64,000 nt of DNA, from assembly GCA_941918925.1 (NCBI GenBank), contig OW799233.1, positions 152,686,845-152,750,844 of the forward strand. The letters run 5' to 3'. Under the pieces are notes generated by a model. That model did not search any database. It worked only from the letters and a program-made list of their open reading frames with translations, and was not told the DNA's origin. Every line of letters begins with the position of its first letter. Positions within the stretch are counted from its first letter, which is position 1. Of the stretch, positions 24,001 through 34,640 are shown piece by piece. Position numbers and translations under genes: made by a program. This DNA comes from Phyto melanocephala (Eukaryota; Arthropoda; Insecta; Diptera; Rhinophoridae).

Positions 24001-27000
24001 AAAAAAAACTACAAAAAAAAATTTTAAAAAAATTTAAAAAAAAATTTAAAAAAATTTTTTAAAAATTTTTCTAAAAAAATTTTTTAAAAAAATTTAAAAA
24101 AAATATAAAAAAATAATAAAATATAAATAATATATTAAATAAAATAAAATAAAATTTTTTTGGCTCAGCTGGGATTCGATGCCACATTTATTCTAACGTG
24201 TACGTATGCACGTATTTTATATGGGATGAATGGTGATACAAACAATTGTTATTGCATGACTACACGTTGTGAAGGGTATATAAGATTCGGCACGGCCGAA
24301 TATAGCACTGTTACTTGTTTTTTATTTTTTTTTTTTTATTTTTTTTTTTTATTTAATATATTATTTATATTTTTATTATTTTTTTTATTATTATTTTATT
24401 TTTTAATTTTTTTTTTTGTTTTATATATATTATAAACATAATAATTTTTTTTTTTAATATTTTTTTTATTTTTTTTAAAAATTTTTTTTTTAATTTTTTT
24501 AAATTTTTTTTTTTTTAACATACATACGCGAATTTATAATTTTACAATGGGACTACACGTTGTGAAGGGTATATAAGATTCGGCACGGCCGAATATAGCG
24601 CTCTTACTTGTTTTTGTATGGAAATTACTAACAAAATTTTTATGCATGCATAAAATAATATGAAATAGTACAAATATGACTGATATGCAACCACTTTGAA
24701 TTGGCCCATAGTAAGCTAAAAAAATCCCCAAATAATCTCATTCTCTTAAATTTGATTTGGTTTTTTCATTCTCCTGTAAAGTAACAAATAATCGAGACAC
24801 GGCTTTTTAAATTAATCAATCGATATACTAATGTAAACACTATAGAAAAGAGAGAAAATTGTTTTTTATTTATGCATTTTGTTGAAAATAAATGTTGAAA
24901 AAAATAATCAGCTGGCGAATCAAGAGTACCTGATGAATAAATATGCCTTGATTCAACCTTGAAAAATATATTAAAAATTATTTTCTATTATTCAGGTTTT
25001 TTTTAGGCATAATCAAAGACAGAAATTTATAAAAGTCAACATTTATTTGCTGCTATAATGAAGCATCCAGACAAAACTGCTGAAAAAACGTGTTCGTATC
25101 CAGTTGTAACCACAAGAACTCATCATGAACATTTCTTGACGAATGGTAAAATTAACAAATCAATTATAACCGAAACACATTCTGATATGCAATACAATGG
25201 TCAACAAAACAAAAATAAAGTATGGCCAGATATGCTACTAAACGCTGATAATTACGAAAACTTTTTAAAACGTTTGGAAAATTGTAATAAAAACATTTTT
25301 GATCTTTATTTCAAATATCCCGCCGTAAATAAGAAAATTATTAATAAAATGTTTAAACACTTGAACAAAACGACATATCAGCTTGTTTTTTCTCCTGAGG
25401 AATTTACGCCCAGTTCCGAAAAAATACGTTTTGCTAAACAGGAGAAACAATCAGTTCCTATGAAATACGAAGAGACAACATATCGTACATATTTTAACCA
25501 TATTAAAAAAGTGGAACGTTTCAAAGATATTTTGCAAGGAGTGCCATTTAAGGAAAAAAAAAGAAATGCTTAAAAAAGATTTGATGAAAATTCGTAATTG
25601 TGGTCGAACAACGTATCAGGATGAATTGTCTGCATTGGGAAAATTGTATGCGAAATCAACATTACCTGGTCCGATTGATCGTTATAGTTTGAGAAAAGTT
25701 TATTGAAGTTTTGTTTGTTTTTGAAAAATACTTACACTTTTTCCCATTCATGAAATAATTGTAAAATTTTTGTTGTATGTGGTACTGGCACAAAAATCAT
25801 TGCGTATTTCAGAAAGATATTAGAGTCCTGGAAAGAAAATTTTATATGATCGGTAATTAGTTTTCGTAATTGAATAAACAAATTTGTCTTTTATGTAAAA
25901 ATATGTTTGCCAAATTATAGTTGCACGTTAACACTGTAATTGGGCTGGAAAAAATGCGATAACTTACTTTGCTCGAAAACATGTATTTTGCTACTTGTTT
26001 TATCATAGAAAATGTATATGGTTCTAGCTCTAACCTATATGCACTAGTGGAAGTATTGAAACTTGTAGGAAAAGATAAATAAATATTTATATAAACAGGT
26101 CTTTTACGAAATAATATTGCTAAGAAGCACTAAAACTTATGGGATAGTTAAGAAAACGGGAATTTTCTGATTTCTATATGCAGAAATAGGTATTTTCAGT
26201 CGACAGATTTTTTATTTATTTTTTTATCAATATATAAACAACCTTTCATTCGTAACCTACAAAATACACCATTCAACTTAAAAGCAAAAAAGAAATGCAA
26301 CCTTTTTACTGTTGAAGAGTCTTTATTTTCTAAACATGTTACATGTTTAATTTTCTGAAAATGCTATACAACGAAGAAGCAAAATATTGAGATAATTAAA
26401 AAATTAAAAACAATGATTTTTTTTATTAAAAATCATTAAGCTTATTATTTAAATAAAAAAAGAGTCAAAAAACTAAATAATAATTATTTTTCGATTACAT
26501 TTTTACGACTTTACATTTTAGTACTTCTAAATGAGTGCAAAATCATTCAAAATATTATCACAATTTATCTAAACTCAAGAAAAAAAATTTTCACTTAATA
26601 TTTATGAGTTCTATGCACTTATTAGAAAGGAATGCAGTTAAGCATATAAGCACATGATCTCTAATGATAATCTAATGTTAAAATCAAAAATGTTTTTACT
26701 TAAATCGAAAAACTTATTTATCAGTTAAACTACTCAGAAAAAAAATTAAAAAAATAAAAAATAAAAGAAAAGTGAAATCGCAAAACATACTTACATTAAT
26801 CTTTATGAAATTATAGTCAGTCAAATAATGTAGAATATTAAATACTATATTATTACGGGTACAATCAGAAGGTGCATAACATTTGTTAATTTCACTGCAA
26901 TCATCACTCAACTTTAAATCATGAAAGTATTCGAAGCAAGATGACAAAAGATTGTGTAACAATAAAACATCTTCGTGCTAGAAACAACAACAAATAAGAT

Positions 27001-30000
27001 TATTGTTTTAAAAAAATAGAATAAAAAATACATATTAATGGCTTAATATAAAAAAATCCATTATTTTCAAGCATAGCTCACACAATTTTTTTTGAGGTTT
27101 TTTATTAAGCCATCGATATAATAAAATGATATATTCGACCGAGCCGAATCTAATTATACCCTTCACCTCCATGTACCTAGGTATATTGACCACATCGAAG
27201 CGTTGGCTAGATTTTAGTTTTAATGCTATTTACAAAATTAAGCCCATTCATTTAATACCAATATTGAGCGGGTTGAAAGGGGAAACAATTTCAAATACTC
27301 GATTTGACCCATTTATTAATTTATTGTACGACATTTTGTAATGGGAGCCATCATGGATTTTATAATTTTATTAGTGAGTTATATATTGCTACTCAAGTTT
27401 TTCATTTGATACCAATATTGACGGTTATCTAGAAGTTTCTCGAGGCTTGTAATTTAATATCACTAGCGTGACCAAAAATTATTTAGTAGCTTAGGAAATG
27501 TAATATACATATTAAAAAATATATATATTTTTTCAAATAATGTTTGTATATAACTTTGCGATTAAGAACCGTTCAAAATTTGTTACGAATATCCATAGAG
27601 GCACATCATATTAATAAATATTAACAAATGTGTCTATAAATTATTTTTGGGAATAGAAAATTTCACTTTTTGTTTTAAAAGTGGAAAATCAAGGCAGCCG
27701 TGTTTATTTACTCATATCTTAGAAAATTATGGGTAATTGTGCTGGATTTTAATAGGGATTCATTCCGAAATATTTCCAAGAGTGGTAGGAAAGAGTGGTT
27801 GATTGCAGCCAACAAACGGACAAAAGGACATTGCTCAATCGACTCCCCTATTCATTAGCTTTCAGACAATATGTACTTAATGGGGTCGAAAATAATATTT
27901 TAGAAATTACAAATGGATATTTGTATACCCTTAACTCCAAAGGTGAAGGGTATAAAAAATATAATTAAAAAAATAAACATACATATATATATACATATAA
28001 AATAAATATATACACTACCGTTAAATCAAAGCAAGAACTTTTATTAGCTAATAAAGCAGCATAATTTGCCAAAGTCCAGGGACGACAACAGTCATTGCTA
28101 ATCAATTCACGCTGACAATATTCACCGTAATCCTGCACTCGAGTAATCTGATCCTGTAGTTGACACATGGCCAACAAGCCGTTGAGATCAAATAAAGAAT
28201 CTGTTGCATTGGGTCCTATGCGCTCAACGACAAAATGAGCATATTCCTTTGTGGGTGAATCACAAAAGTAACCCTCTATGGGTAGACGAACTTTCTCACT
28301 TATATTGCCATTAATAAGTATACTCCAAGTGCTCTTTTTTGCATGTATACGATCACGTTGATCATCTTCGTCGACAAAGGTCATGTTACGACCGTAAGCA
28401 ATATCATGATCATGCTTATAATTCATCGCTATGGAATTCGGTAATGATATTAATGAATCATTGATAACTTCATAATCTTTAAATATTCCACTATCACCGT
28501 GCCAAACTGTAGCTGAAGATGAGATATTTTTTATCGCTTCGTTTGTGGGTTCTTTTTTATATGTCTTTTCCTTAAAACGTTCCTTAAATGTTTTTAATTG
28601 TTTTGTTAATTCAGCATTTGTTTTTTTCCTTTTATTTCCTTTCCTATGTTTGTGCCTATTTTTTGGTTTACGATTTTTACGTTTTCTGTTTTTTCTTGAT
28701 ATTGAATGATAATTATCGAATTCATGTCGATCCATATTAAATGCTCTCTTCATAATGGCAAGATCATTTGGATCAGCTACTAATAAGCTTGACGGACCAG
28801 TTTCTTGCAGCAAATTATGCCATGCAATTAAACGATTGCCGATTTCGGTACCACGAGTTTCAAAACCCTGAAAATCAAACATTTAAAATCAAGATTTTTA
28901 ACATCATTCTTAGAAATTTCAAAAATTTGATGTTCAATTAGATTGTCTGCTGCAATATAGCCAAGACTTGTGTTTAGTATTGTGATATATCAATGTGAAT
29001 ATGTTATTAGGTGATAAATGTATTTTATTAAAAGAAAATTCTCATTTACATCATAACTTGGTACTAGACCATTGATTGAGTGTTCGATAATTTTATACCA
29101 AACAATTCAATTTAATATCGTCTTACAGATCATAATATTATTAGCTGTGAACTAATATTTTTTAAAACTCGAAATGAGCAAACTACAAAAAAGTGGGTTT
29201 AATTTTATTATGAAATAAATTTGGAACCACTCTTATTTGTATGAATGTATTTTGATGACGATGAAATTGTAGCTAGTTTCAAAAATGCATACCACTCGAC
29301 TATCATCGGAATAATTTTTAAAATTTTCTTAAAATGATTACAATGTAATTTAAATTAGAAAATATTTTAGGAAGTTAAATAATAGATTAAATGAACTTGA
29401 GTCAAAATAAAACTAATTTACAATATATAAACGATTGTTTAGCGCATTTTTTTATAGGTGTATCATAGTGTTTGTCTTGTACTTCTAATTAAACTCAAGA
29501 CTCTAGGCCAATTAATATACATATATTTATTTCAAAGCAGAAAACCATGAATTATATGCATATAATAATAATATATATTAAAAAAAATATATTAGGTTTT
29601 CTAAAGGCTTATTTAATAGATGTTGTACAGAAATTTTTCAAATAAGCCTTCAAAAAGCCTAAAATATTTTTTATGAATAAGGCAGTTACAATATAAAAAA
29701 ATAAGAAACATGCTTTCAAAACAATAGTTATTATTAAATTACAATTTATCAATTTACTCAAATTGCCACAGTAAAAAATTTTAAAGTTAAAATTTATAAG
29801 TTTAAAATATACATAAGTTTGAATTGATCCCAATACCCAATAGCAATGCACTATAAGTATTGTTTTATAAATTCTATAATTAATTGCATTTGTTTTTATT
29901 AATTAATTTGATATCCAAATATAACAAGAAATAATACAGTGCACTCGTGATAATATGAAAACTTATCTTTTCCACTGAATACTGCATAATAGTTTTGAGC

Positions 30001-33000
30001 TATTTCTAGCTATTTGCTTTTAAATCGTCTTCAGCTGTCTATTCAAATTTCTAACATACATGTTTCAGTTAGTAGTCGCATTCAGCTAAAATTACATAAT
30101 TCTTTTTTAATTATGTCGCACTTGATCAACAAAAGGGTTATAACACAAAATTTAAAAATTTAAATTTTTTGCGAAAAATCAAGGAATAATATTCATATTT
30201 ATTAACTTTAAAACTGTTACTTTATGCCCTCTACTCTTTCATCTCAAAAATCACGTTGTGACCATTTTCTTGATATTTAAGTACTATCTAGGGTACACTT
30301 ATACAAGGTGGCGGTGCAAGCCCAGCTGACTATTTTTTTGTGTCAAAATACATACTTAAAAAAATTATTTCAACTTCGGAAATTGTCAAACTTTATACAT
30401 AAAAAAGAGAGACAAAAATTGCTCTCCTTTACGCTATCACCTTATGTAATTACACCATGGTACTATCCTTATATCAAAAAGAGCATTATTTTCAGTTAAT
30501 ACAAAAAAGGATTTATTTTAATTTGATACTCTATTCTTAATAAAATTGGTATTAAAATGAACTATAAAGGTTTAGAAAAATGGTAGTAATTTAAAAATAT
30601 TTTTTTGCAAAAATGTATAAAAAATTAAAAAAAAACAATTTAAGTATATTTTTTATTGAAGTTTGTTTACACCATATTTGGTTTTTTAAATTTACTTAAT
30701 ATGCAATGAAACATTTCAAGTTAATACACTATTGTTGATTAAGTGCGATATAAAAATTTAACGCAAAAAATCTTTAATATGCACATCATTCTTTAATTTT
30801 TAAAGAAAAATTAGAAGTCTATTTATGTGAAGGTAAAAATGTAAACAAATTCAGCAAATAAATTTAAGATGAAAAAAATATATAATATGTATAATGAAAG
30901 ATTTAAATGGTATTATTAAATACGTTAACAATACGTTTTTCGTACTTGAAAAAAAACCTGTGTGTTGACTTTCAGAGTACCTAAAAATAAAAAATGCATT
31001 ATACCGATGGTTTTTGATTATGAGATATACTACAAAGATTTTTGTAAAGAAGCTTATGTTAAAAAAAAGCCAGAAGCGGGAATAATATGAAGTGATGCTT
31101 ACGTGGAGGTGATTAAAAGAGCTTTTTAATAAAGCGAAATTAAAGTGGTTGACAAACTAGATTTTATTGTACACAAATACGTTTTTAAAGGAAAATTAGA
31201 TAACTGTCGCATACATATATCAACAATCAAAATTAAACTGGCTTGGTTTAAATCAGTTGATATTATATTATTACTCTCAAAAAGAGAATTTGTCCAAAAA
31301 AGTACTCGAACAGACATTTGTAAAAATTCGTAAGCTTTAAGATTTTAAATTTAATAATATTTTGCACTTTTGTTTGGATTTTCCTTTTTTTTAAATATTT
31401 TTTTCACAAATTGTATACTATTTGTTTGCTTAGTTTTGTTTGTTTACCTTTTGAATCATATGTTTTTTGGTTTTGCTAAATCTTACTGCAAGAAATTTCT
31501 GTAGTAAAAATTTGCAAATACTCAGGCAAGAACTGTCACTTTCCGCTCTCTATTTGTGCTCTCATTTACTACAAATTTGTGTAAACGAACGCAATTTCGT
31601 AAAATGCAGTAAAAATTTGTACAAATTCGTACAAATTTGTGAGTGCTCGAACGAACCTAATATAAGTTATAATTAAAACTGACATTAAAAATTACGTCAA
31701 AACATTATATAGTTTGCGAAAAATATGTCTTTAGTAAATTTCTAAACATTTTAACATTGCTAGTAATTTACAAATCATTTAGTAATTAATTCCAGAGACG
31801 CTAGCTTGATTCGTAGGCGTTGCTATCTTCCGATAGTTTATAGTTATTAAAGTACTGCATGGTGTTTATTTGAGTTTTTTTATTAAAAACTTTTCTTTAA
31901 ATCTGTGATATAAGTAGTTTCTTATTTTAACTAATCAGATATCAATTGTTGTAATATTATAAATATAAATTCCAATAGCTCAGTTAATAATATTGTTAAA
32001 TGTTTTAATAAATTAAGGCAAAAATAATGCCTCCTTACAGCACTGTTGGTAAAAGTGGCACAATCGTGCCATTTTTGGCACTACTAATTGTTTAATGGCA
32101 CGATGGCACGCTCAATAAAATTTTGGCACTTTTTCAGATAATTAAAAAATATAATTCTACTTACTTTTTAAAAAATATATTTTTTATATTTTTATATTAT
32201 GCTTTTTCTCCCTGTAAAATACGAAAGTACGGACTGCACAGTATTAAAAAATTTGGCCATTTTAGTACATTTATATGTTGGAAAATGTGTTGATCGATTT
32301 TTCACCTTAGTTCAATCAAGTACCTGATGGTTCCGCTCAATCGATTTTAAATGCTATTATAAACGTTTTACAGGATAATGAAATTCCTACAAAAAATTTA
32401 ATCGGATTTGGTAAAGTTATGATGGGAATGAATAATGGTGTGCAGGCTGTGCTTAAAAAAGTTCAACCAAATTTGTATATTAATGGTTGTCTCTGTCACA
32501 ATTTGAATTTAGCGTCCGGCTTCAGTTAACACTTTATCAATATTAATTTAATCTAAGGATTTATTAAAATCCAACTCAAAATGTTGTTATGATAGTGATG
32601 TCTTAAAAATAATTACTCAAATAAAGGTTACAAATACATTTTTTGTAAACGAGGCTTTACTAAAATTTTATAACTACTTATATTTAATTTTATTCAACAT
32701 ATTTATATATAATATATCCCTATTTTGGAATAATTATTTAACATTATGTATACATTTAATAAATAATAATATTTATATATACTTTATATTTATATATACT
32801 TTATATGTATATATTTGTCATGACACTTTTTAAGATATTTTGGTACTTTTTAGCAAAAATTTTGGCACAAGACTTAAATTCTCATATACCATCACTGCCT
32901 TACAGTCACTTCGGAAGTTGCAAAATTTGCTGTTGCTGTTATTTATTCAGCCATCAAGATACCAATTAATATATGTAGGTACACATAACTTTTTTTTAAA

Positions 33001-33546
33001 TTTTGCTCAAAATGTTCTTCCGAATGCAGTTTTGTACCAAATTTTGTTATAACAGAATCAGAGGAATTTTAAACTATTCAATAGTATTGAAGAAATATTA
33101 ATGTCACGAATCATATAATATGACCTTACCAAAATGCCGTCTTAAGTTATCTATAAAACGCATATATGCGTATACGTTTAGCTGGACCTTATGAATTTAA
33201 TAATTTGCTAAATCTCTGCAGAATATTTTACTTTAAAAATTCAAAAATTAACTTTACTAAAGTAAAACTGTTTGTTAATTAAAAATATTGATTAATGCTT
33301 CATCTATAAATAAGTTTTTGGTGCTGAGGCTCTTAGCTTAATATGATAATAGTAATTTTTTGTACATATAACAGGTATTAATAAAAAAAAAATTAAAAAT
33401 ATTCAATAACTTACCAATGTTGGATCAGTAAAGTCTGGTAAATTATTTGTGGTCAATGATACAATAATACAAGCTATACATAGAACAGCAATAAACAATA
33501 CCATAATATATGGTTGACGAACTAAAACATTATAATACCACTGCAT
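12021..33546 (-). CDS. disp: Dispatched, RND-family transporter releasing lipid-modified Hedgehog (10 coding exons)
   Basis: Exons, 5' to 3' on the minus strand: 33546-33415, 28867-28019, 26977-26795, 25827-25736, 21953-21676, 21615-21360, 18141-17912, 17851-17697, 17634-17381, 13377-12021. All junctions are GT-AG and all phases agree, giving 1261 aa, close to the roughly 1.2-kb-codon fly protein. Visible are TM1 (about 14-34), [19 protein letters not shown] at the exon 1/2 join, the proton-relay motif GIGADDAF in TM4 (about 512-519) within the sterol-sensing-like domain, the second RND half with [11 protein letters not shown] (Asp about 1031), final helices to about 1110, and a hydrophilic tail. 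Known role: with cholesterol-modified Hedgehog as substrate, it acts in producing cells at the plasma membrane using a cation gradient. Oddities: a Lys/Arg cluster at about 102-126 in the first extracellular loop, and introns stuffed with mobile DNA. The start is the first ATG before TM1; an upstream exon adding a few residues is possible. Confidence 0.95.
13588..13976. mobile_element. 389-bp MITE, TA target duplication, intact copy
   Basis: Ends are TGGGCCAATTCAAAGT and its inverse ACTTTGAATTGGCCCA, flanked by TA on both sides. The interior contains two copies of GAAATTCTCTCTGAGAG-like sequence around a palindromic core. A second copy (22821-24708) is split by nested insertions, so this copy shows the empty-site sequence. 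Confidence 0.8.
15027..16053 (-). mobile_element. DD41D (rosa-like) Tc1/mariner element, 1027 bp, defective
   Basis: Terminal repeats CAAGGTGGCGCAAAA at both ends, TA duplicated outside (15025-15026, 16054-16055). The minus strand carries a damaged transposase. The first frame (15931 down) starts in the N-terminal region, jumps after about 36 residues into [11 protein letters not shown] (most of the helix-turn-helix region is missing), and has [17 protein letters not shown] with the first catalytic Asp and [13 protein letters not shown] with the second. A frameshift near 15410 moves the reading into a second frame with [14 protein letters not shown] (third Asp) and the C-terminus [12 protein letters not shown]. 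It is inactive as it stands: N-terminal deletion plus frameshift. Confidence 0.88.
15121..15931 (-). pseudogene. Broken DD41D transposase reading frame
   Basis: This is the coding remnant inside the element at 15027-16053. Two overlapping frames (15931-15341 and 15474-15121) together cover the catalytic core. Signature motifs are [22 protein letters not shown] and [12 protein letters not shown]. Compared with the copy at 51525-51711, the region after HTAR has lost residues around the frameshift. The missing paired-like DNA-binding domain would prevent function even if the frame were intact. Confidence 0.85.
16385..16890 (+). mobile_element. Degraded Helentron-like copy
   Basis: Shows ATATATTTGGCTATGCAAATC where intact copies have ATATTCGGCCGTGCCGAATC, followed by CCCTTCACAAAAG. 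Later it has GGGGGCTTCAAAAAGTCGAT and ACACGGACAGACAGACA, in plus order. It is heavily diverged. Confidence 0.55.
18233..18976 (+). mobile_element. Near-complete Helentron-like copy (subfamily A)
   Basis: The 5' end ACAAGTAAGAGCGCTATATT is followed by a near-hairpin (TTCTGCCGTGCCGAA; TTCGGC/GCCGAA in sister copies) and TATACCCTTCACAACG. There is a long A/T-only middle, then TTTGGCTCAGCTGGGATTCG, the TGCTCATATCTCAGTTG block, the ACACGGACAGACGATCAGAC block and TATGGGGTCGGAAATG. The 3' end is CACTGTGTGAAGGGTATAAA. The TATACCCTTCAC / GTGAAGGGTATA pair forms subterminal inverted repeats. It lies in disp intron 6. Confidence 0.75.
19151..19384 (+). pseudogene. DD41D transposase fragment
   Basis: About 60 residues match the full copy at 51340-51485: [33 protein letters not shown] and [10 protein letters not shown]. 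It lies between the first and second catalytic Asp. No terminal repeats are visible around it, so it is an isolated relic. Confidence 0.8.
22096..22817 (+). mobile_element. Helentron-like copy (subfamily B)
   Basis: Starts ACAAGTAACAGTGCCTATAT with the TTCGGCCGTGCCGAA hairpin and ends CACAGGTGAAGGGTATAAAA. It differs from subfamily A in the body: GTTGCTTCTAAAAGTTGATT and CATACATATCTGAGGAACAT replace the GGGGGCTTCAAAAAG and CCCGGGTCCAA blocks. The middle is a T-run plus a TGTATGTATGTATG microsatellite. Confidence 0.75.
23107..24615 (-). mobile_element. Helentron-like element inserted in the MITE, itself interrupted
   Basis: On the minus strand the 5' end is at the right (GCGCTCTTACTTG, with TTCGGCACGGCCGAA, 24548-24615) and the 3' end at the left (TTATACCCTTCACACAGTG, 23107). 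Its A/T-only middle is interrupted by a subfamily B copy (23551-24320). It is inserted in a run of T with no clear target duplication, as expected for Helentrons. Confidence 0.75.
23551..24320 (-). mobile_element. Subfamily B Helentron-like copy nested in another
   Basis: Complete minus-strand copy. The 3' end TATACCCTTCACCTGTGGTG is at the left; then come the GTCCGTCTGTCCGTCTATCC pentamer-like run, GAAGCAACTATATGTTCCTC, a microsatellite of CATA, a homopolymer-rich middle, TTTGGCTCAGCTGGGATTCG and the 5' end GCACTGTTACTTG. It lies within the outer element at 23107-24615. Confidence 0.75.
25058..25706 (+). CDS. Small basic protein nested in a disp intron, single-base frameshift in an A-run
   Basis: The ATG at 25058 opens 171 codons to a stop at 25571. 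In a run of nine A (25554-25562) a one-base shift would continue another 44 or so codons to a stop at 25704-25706, with equally protein-like content ([20 protein letters not shown], then LGKLYA). The frame before the A-run includes [17 protein letters not shown] and [17 protein letters not shown]. The product would be about 215 aa, Lys-rich, with no signal peptide or membrane helix. TTYR/TTYQ motifs recall small axonemal proteins, a weak guess that would suit a testis gene nested in an intron. I do not recognise the family. The break may be a sequencing error in a homopolymer or a real recent mutation. It is encoded opposite to disp and ends 29 nt from disp exon 4. Confidence 0.65.
25828..26794. 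other. disp intron 3
   Basis: About 1 kb, AT-rich. At 26340-26400 it has TTCTGAAAATGCTATACA and GCAAAATATTGA, a weak match to the ends of the TIR element at 10808-11371. Nothing else stands out. Confidence 0.45.
27117..27957 (+). mobile_element. Diverged Helentron-like copy filling disp intron 2
   Basis: The 5' end reads ATATTCGACCGAGCCGAATC and TTATACCCTTCACCTCC; the 3' end reads CCAAAGGTGAAGGGTATAAA. Both ends share CTTCACCT where the other copies have CTTCACA. The body includes AAATTATGGGTAATTGTGCT and CGACTCCCCTATTCATTAGC. Intron 2 is 26978-28018. Confidence 0.65.
31276..31672 (-). mobile_element. GGTTCGTTCGAG-ended TIR element, truncated copy
   Basis: Minus-strand relative of 57704-58306. 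The intact end at the right is GAGTGCTCGAACGAACC; the left end stops within CTCAAAAAGAGAATTTGTCC. The interior AGTGACAGTTCTTGCCTGAG-type block is retained. Confidence 0.65.
32041..32897 (+). mobile_element. Defective hAT element, 857 bp, 8-bp target duplication
   Basis: Flanked on both sides by CCTTACAG (32033-32040 and 32898-32905), the 8-bp duplication typical of hAT. Ends are CACTGTTGGTA and the inverse of CAGTGATGGTA. Inside, about 32313-32520 encodes a hAT-type transposase fragment: [20 protein letters not shown] followed by the Cys-His signature CLCHNLNLA. The catalytic ends are missing and stops follow, so it cannot move itself. Near the left end are several TGGCAC / GTGCCA pairs forming small hairpins. 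Confidence 0.8.
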
Positions 33547-34350
33547 TTTGTGGTTTTAAAATCGCTTTAAATTTCTAAACGTAGTTAATTTTTATCCTTT
33601 TTGTTTTTTTTCTTTATTACTGTGTAAGATTCGTAATATTGTTCGATTACTTCAGGAAAGTTTTTGCACAACTGTTCATTTGTTTCATTTTTCATCACTT
33701 TGTTTATTTTTTCATTAAAATACTTTATACTTCTTTTATTACATGTGTATATTTTTAATATTGTATTTTTTTTTTCAGAAATGTCTGCAGTTTAAAGAAC
33801 TTATACTTAAGATAATTATTTCAAATACAAAATTTATGAAAATAAAAACTTTTTGCAGAATTTTTTTTGTGTATGTGCAGATTTTAGGGATGGTAAGTTG
33901 GCGATTTCACTTTAGTTAACTAACCCGCATTATGTTTGAGTCTGCAAATTTAAAGATTAGCTGCCTTATTTATAAAAAATATTAAAGGCTTATAAAGGGT
34001 TTATAAAACTGATTTTCTATTGAAACTTGTTTAATAAACCTCTTATAAAGCTGTTTTAAGTTTTATGAATTGGACCGTAGTATTATTAGAAAATTGTACC
34101 AAATGAACATTAATTGTACCAAACAACCATCAACTCTGTTAATTGCAAAGAATTCAGATGATTAAAATCTTGAATTTTTTTAAATTTCCTAACACCCCGG
34201 CCACAACAGACATGAATTGTTGTTAAAACATGATGTTATTACTAAATAATAAAATTTTTATGGTATGATGGTAGAGTAATATGTTAATTTTAAGATTTTT
34301 CAATATTTTTTGATTGTCGGCGAAACGAATACAGATAAATCTATATATAT

Positions 34351-34640
34351 CTATATCCATTTTATATATATTTTTAGATTATTAAAACTTCCACGCAACC
34401 CCCAAGATAAATCCAATAATGTTCTTGGACACGGACAGACAAGGTGTTCCGCAGATTCCAACTCCTCATCATCACACAACCTACAATAATTCAGAGTGCT
34501 GCGATCCCATCTACAAATCCTAGCTCTCACCGGACAATGTCTCATTAAAACCCTAACAGCAGCCATCAGAAATTCCCTATTTAGGGTCAGAAGTAATGTA
34601 AAGCCCGACGAGTTCAACTTGTGTGACACTCTGCAGTATC
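34351..34640 (-). pseudogene. C-terminal fragment of a jockey-type non-LTR retrotransposon ORF2
   Basis: The minus strand encodes VRVLMRHCPVRARICRW, then YCRLCDDEELESAEHLVCPC, the Cys/His cluster found after the reverse transcriptase/RNase H region in insect non-LTR elements. There is no RT domain nearby, so it is a short relic. Confidence 0.7.

Larger units (their letters stand above)
22821..24708. mobile_element. Second copy of the 389-bp MITE, split by nested insertions
   Basis: The left part 22821-23106 and right part 24616-24708 are nearly identical to the halves of 13588-13976, with the same GGGCCAATTC ends. TA flanks both sides. The T-run after GTCATATTA is where the insertion sits. 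Confidence 0.85.
21954..25735. other. disp intron 4: nested elements and a nested gene
   Basis: This intron between exons 4 and 5 holds a Helentron-like copy (22096-22817), the split MITE 22821-24708 with two Helentron-like insertions inside it, and an opposite-strand gene at 25058-25706. The 3' end of that gene lies 29 nt from disp exon 4. At 24900-24955 there is a short relic of the AAGGC family of repeats. Confidence 0.7.
28868..33414. other. disp intron 1, about 4.5 kb
   Basis: Contains the truncated TIR element at 31276-31672 and the hAT element at 32041-32897. At 29646-29690 and 33962-33995 (the latter upstream of the disp start) are inverted copies of a short repeat (AAGCCT then AATATTTTTTAT then AAGGC). 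The rest is AT-rich with only random short frames. Confidence 0.55.

Noticed and set aside
24160..24435. 91-codon frame with a Phe/Leu-rich end, as a membrane protein
   Set aside because: Translation of a T-run in the Helentron-like repeat; starts at a non-ATG codon.
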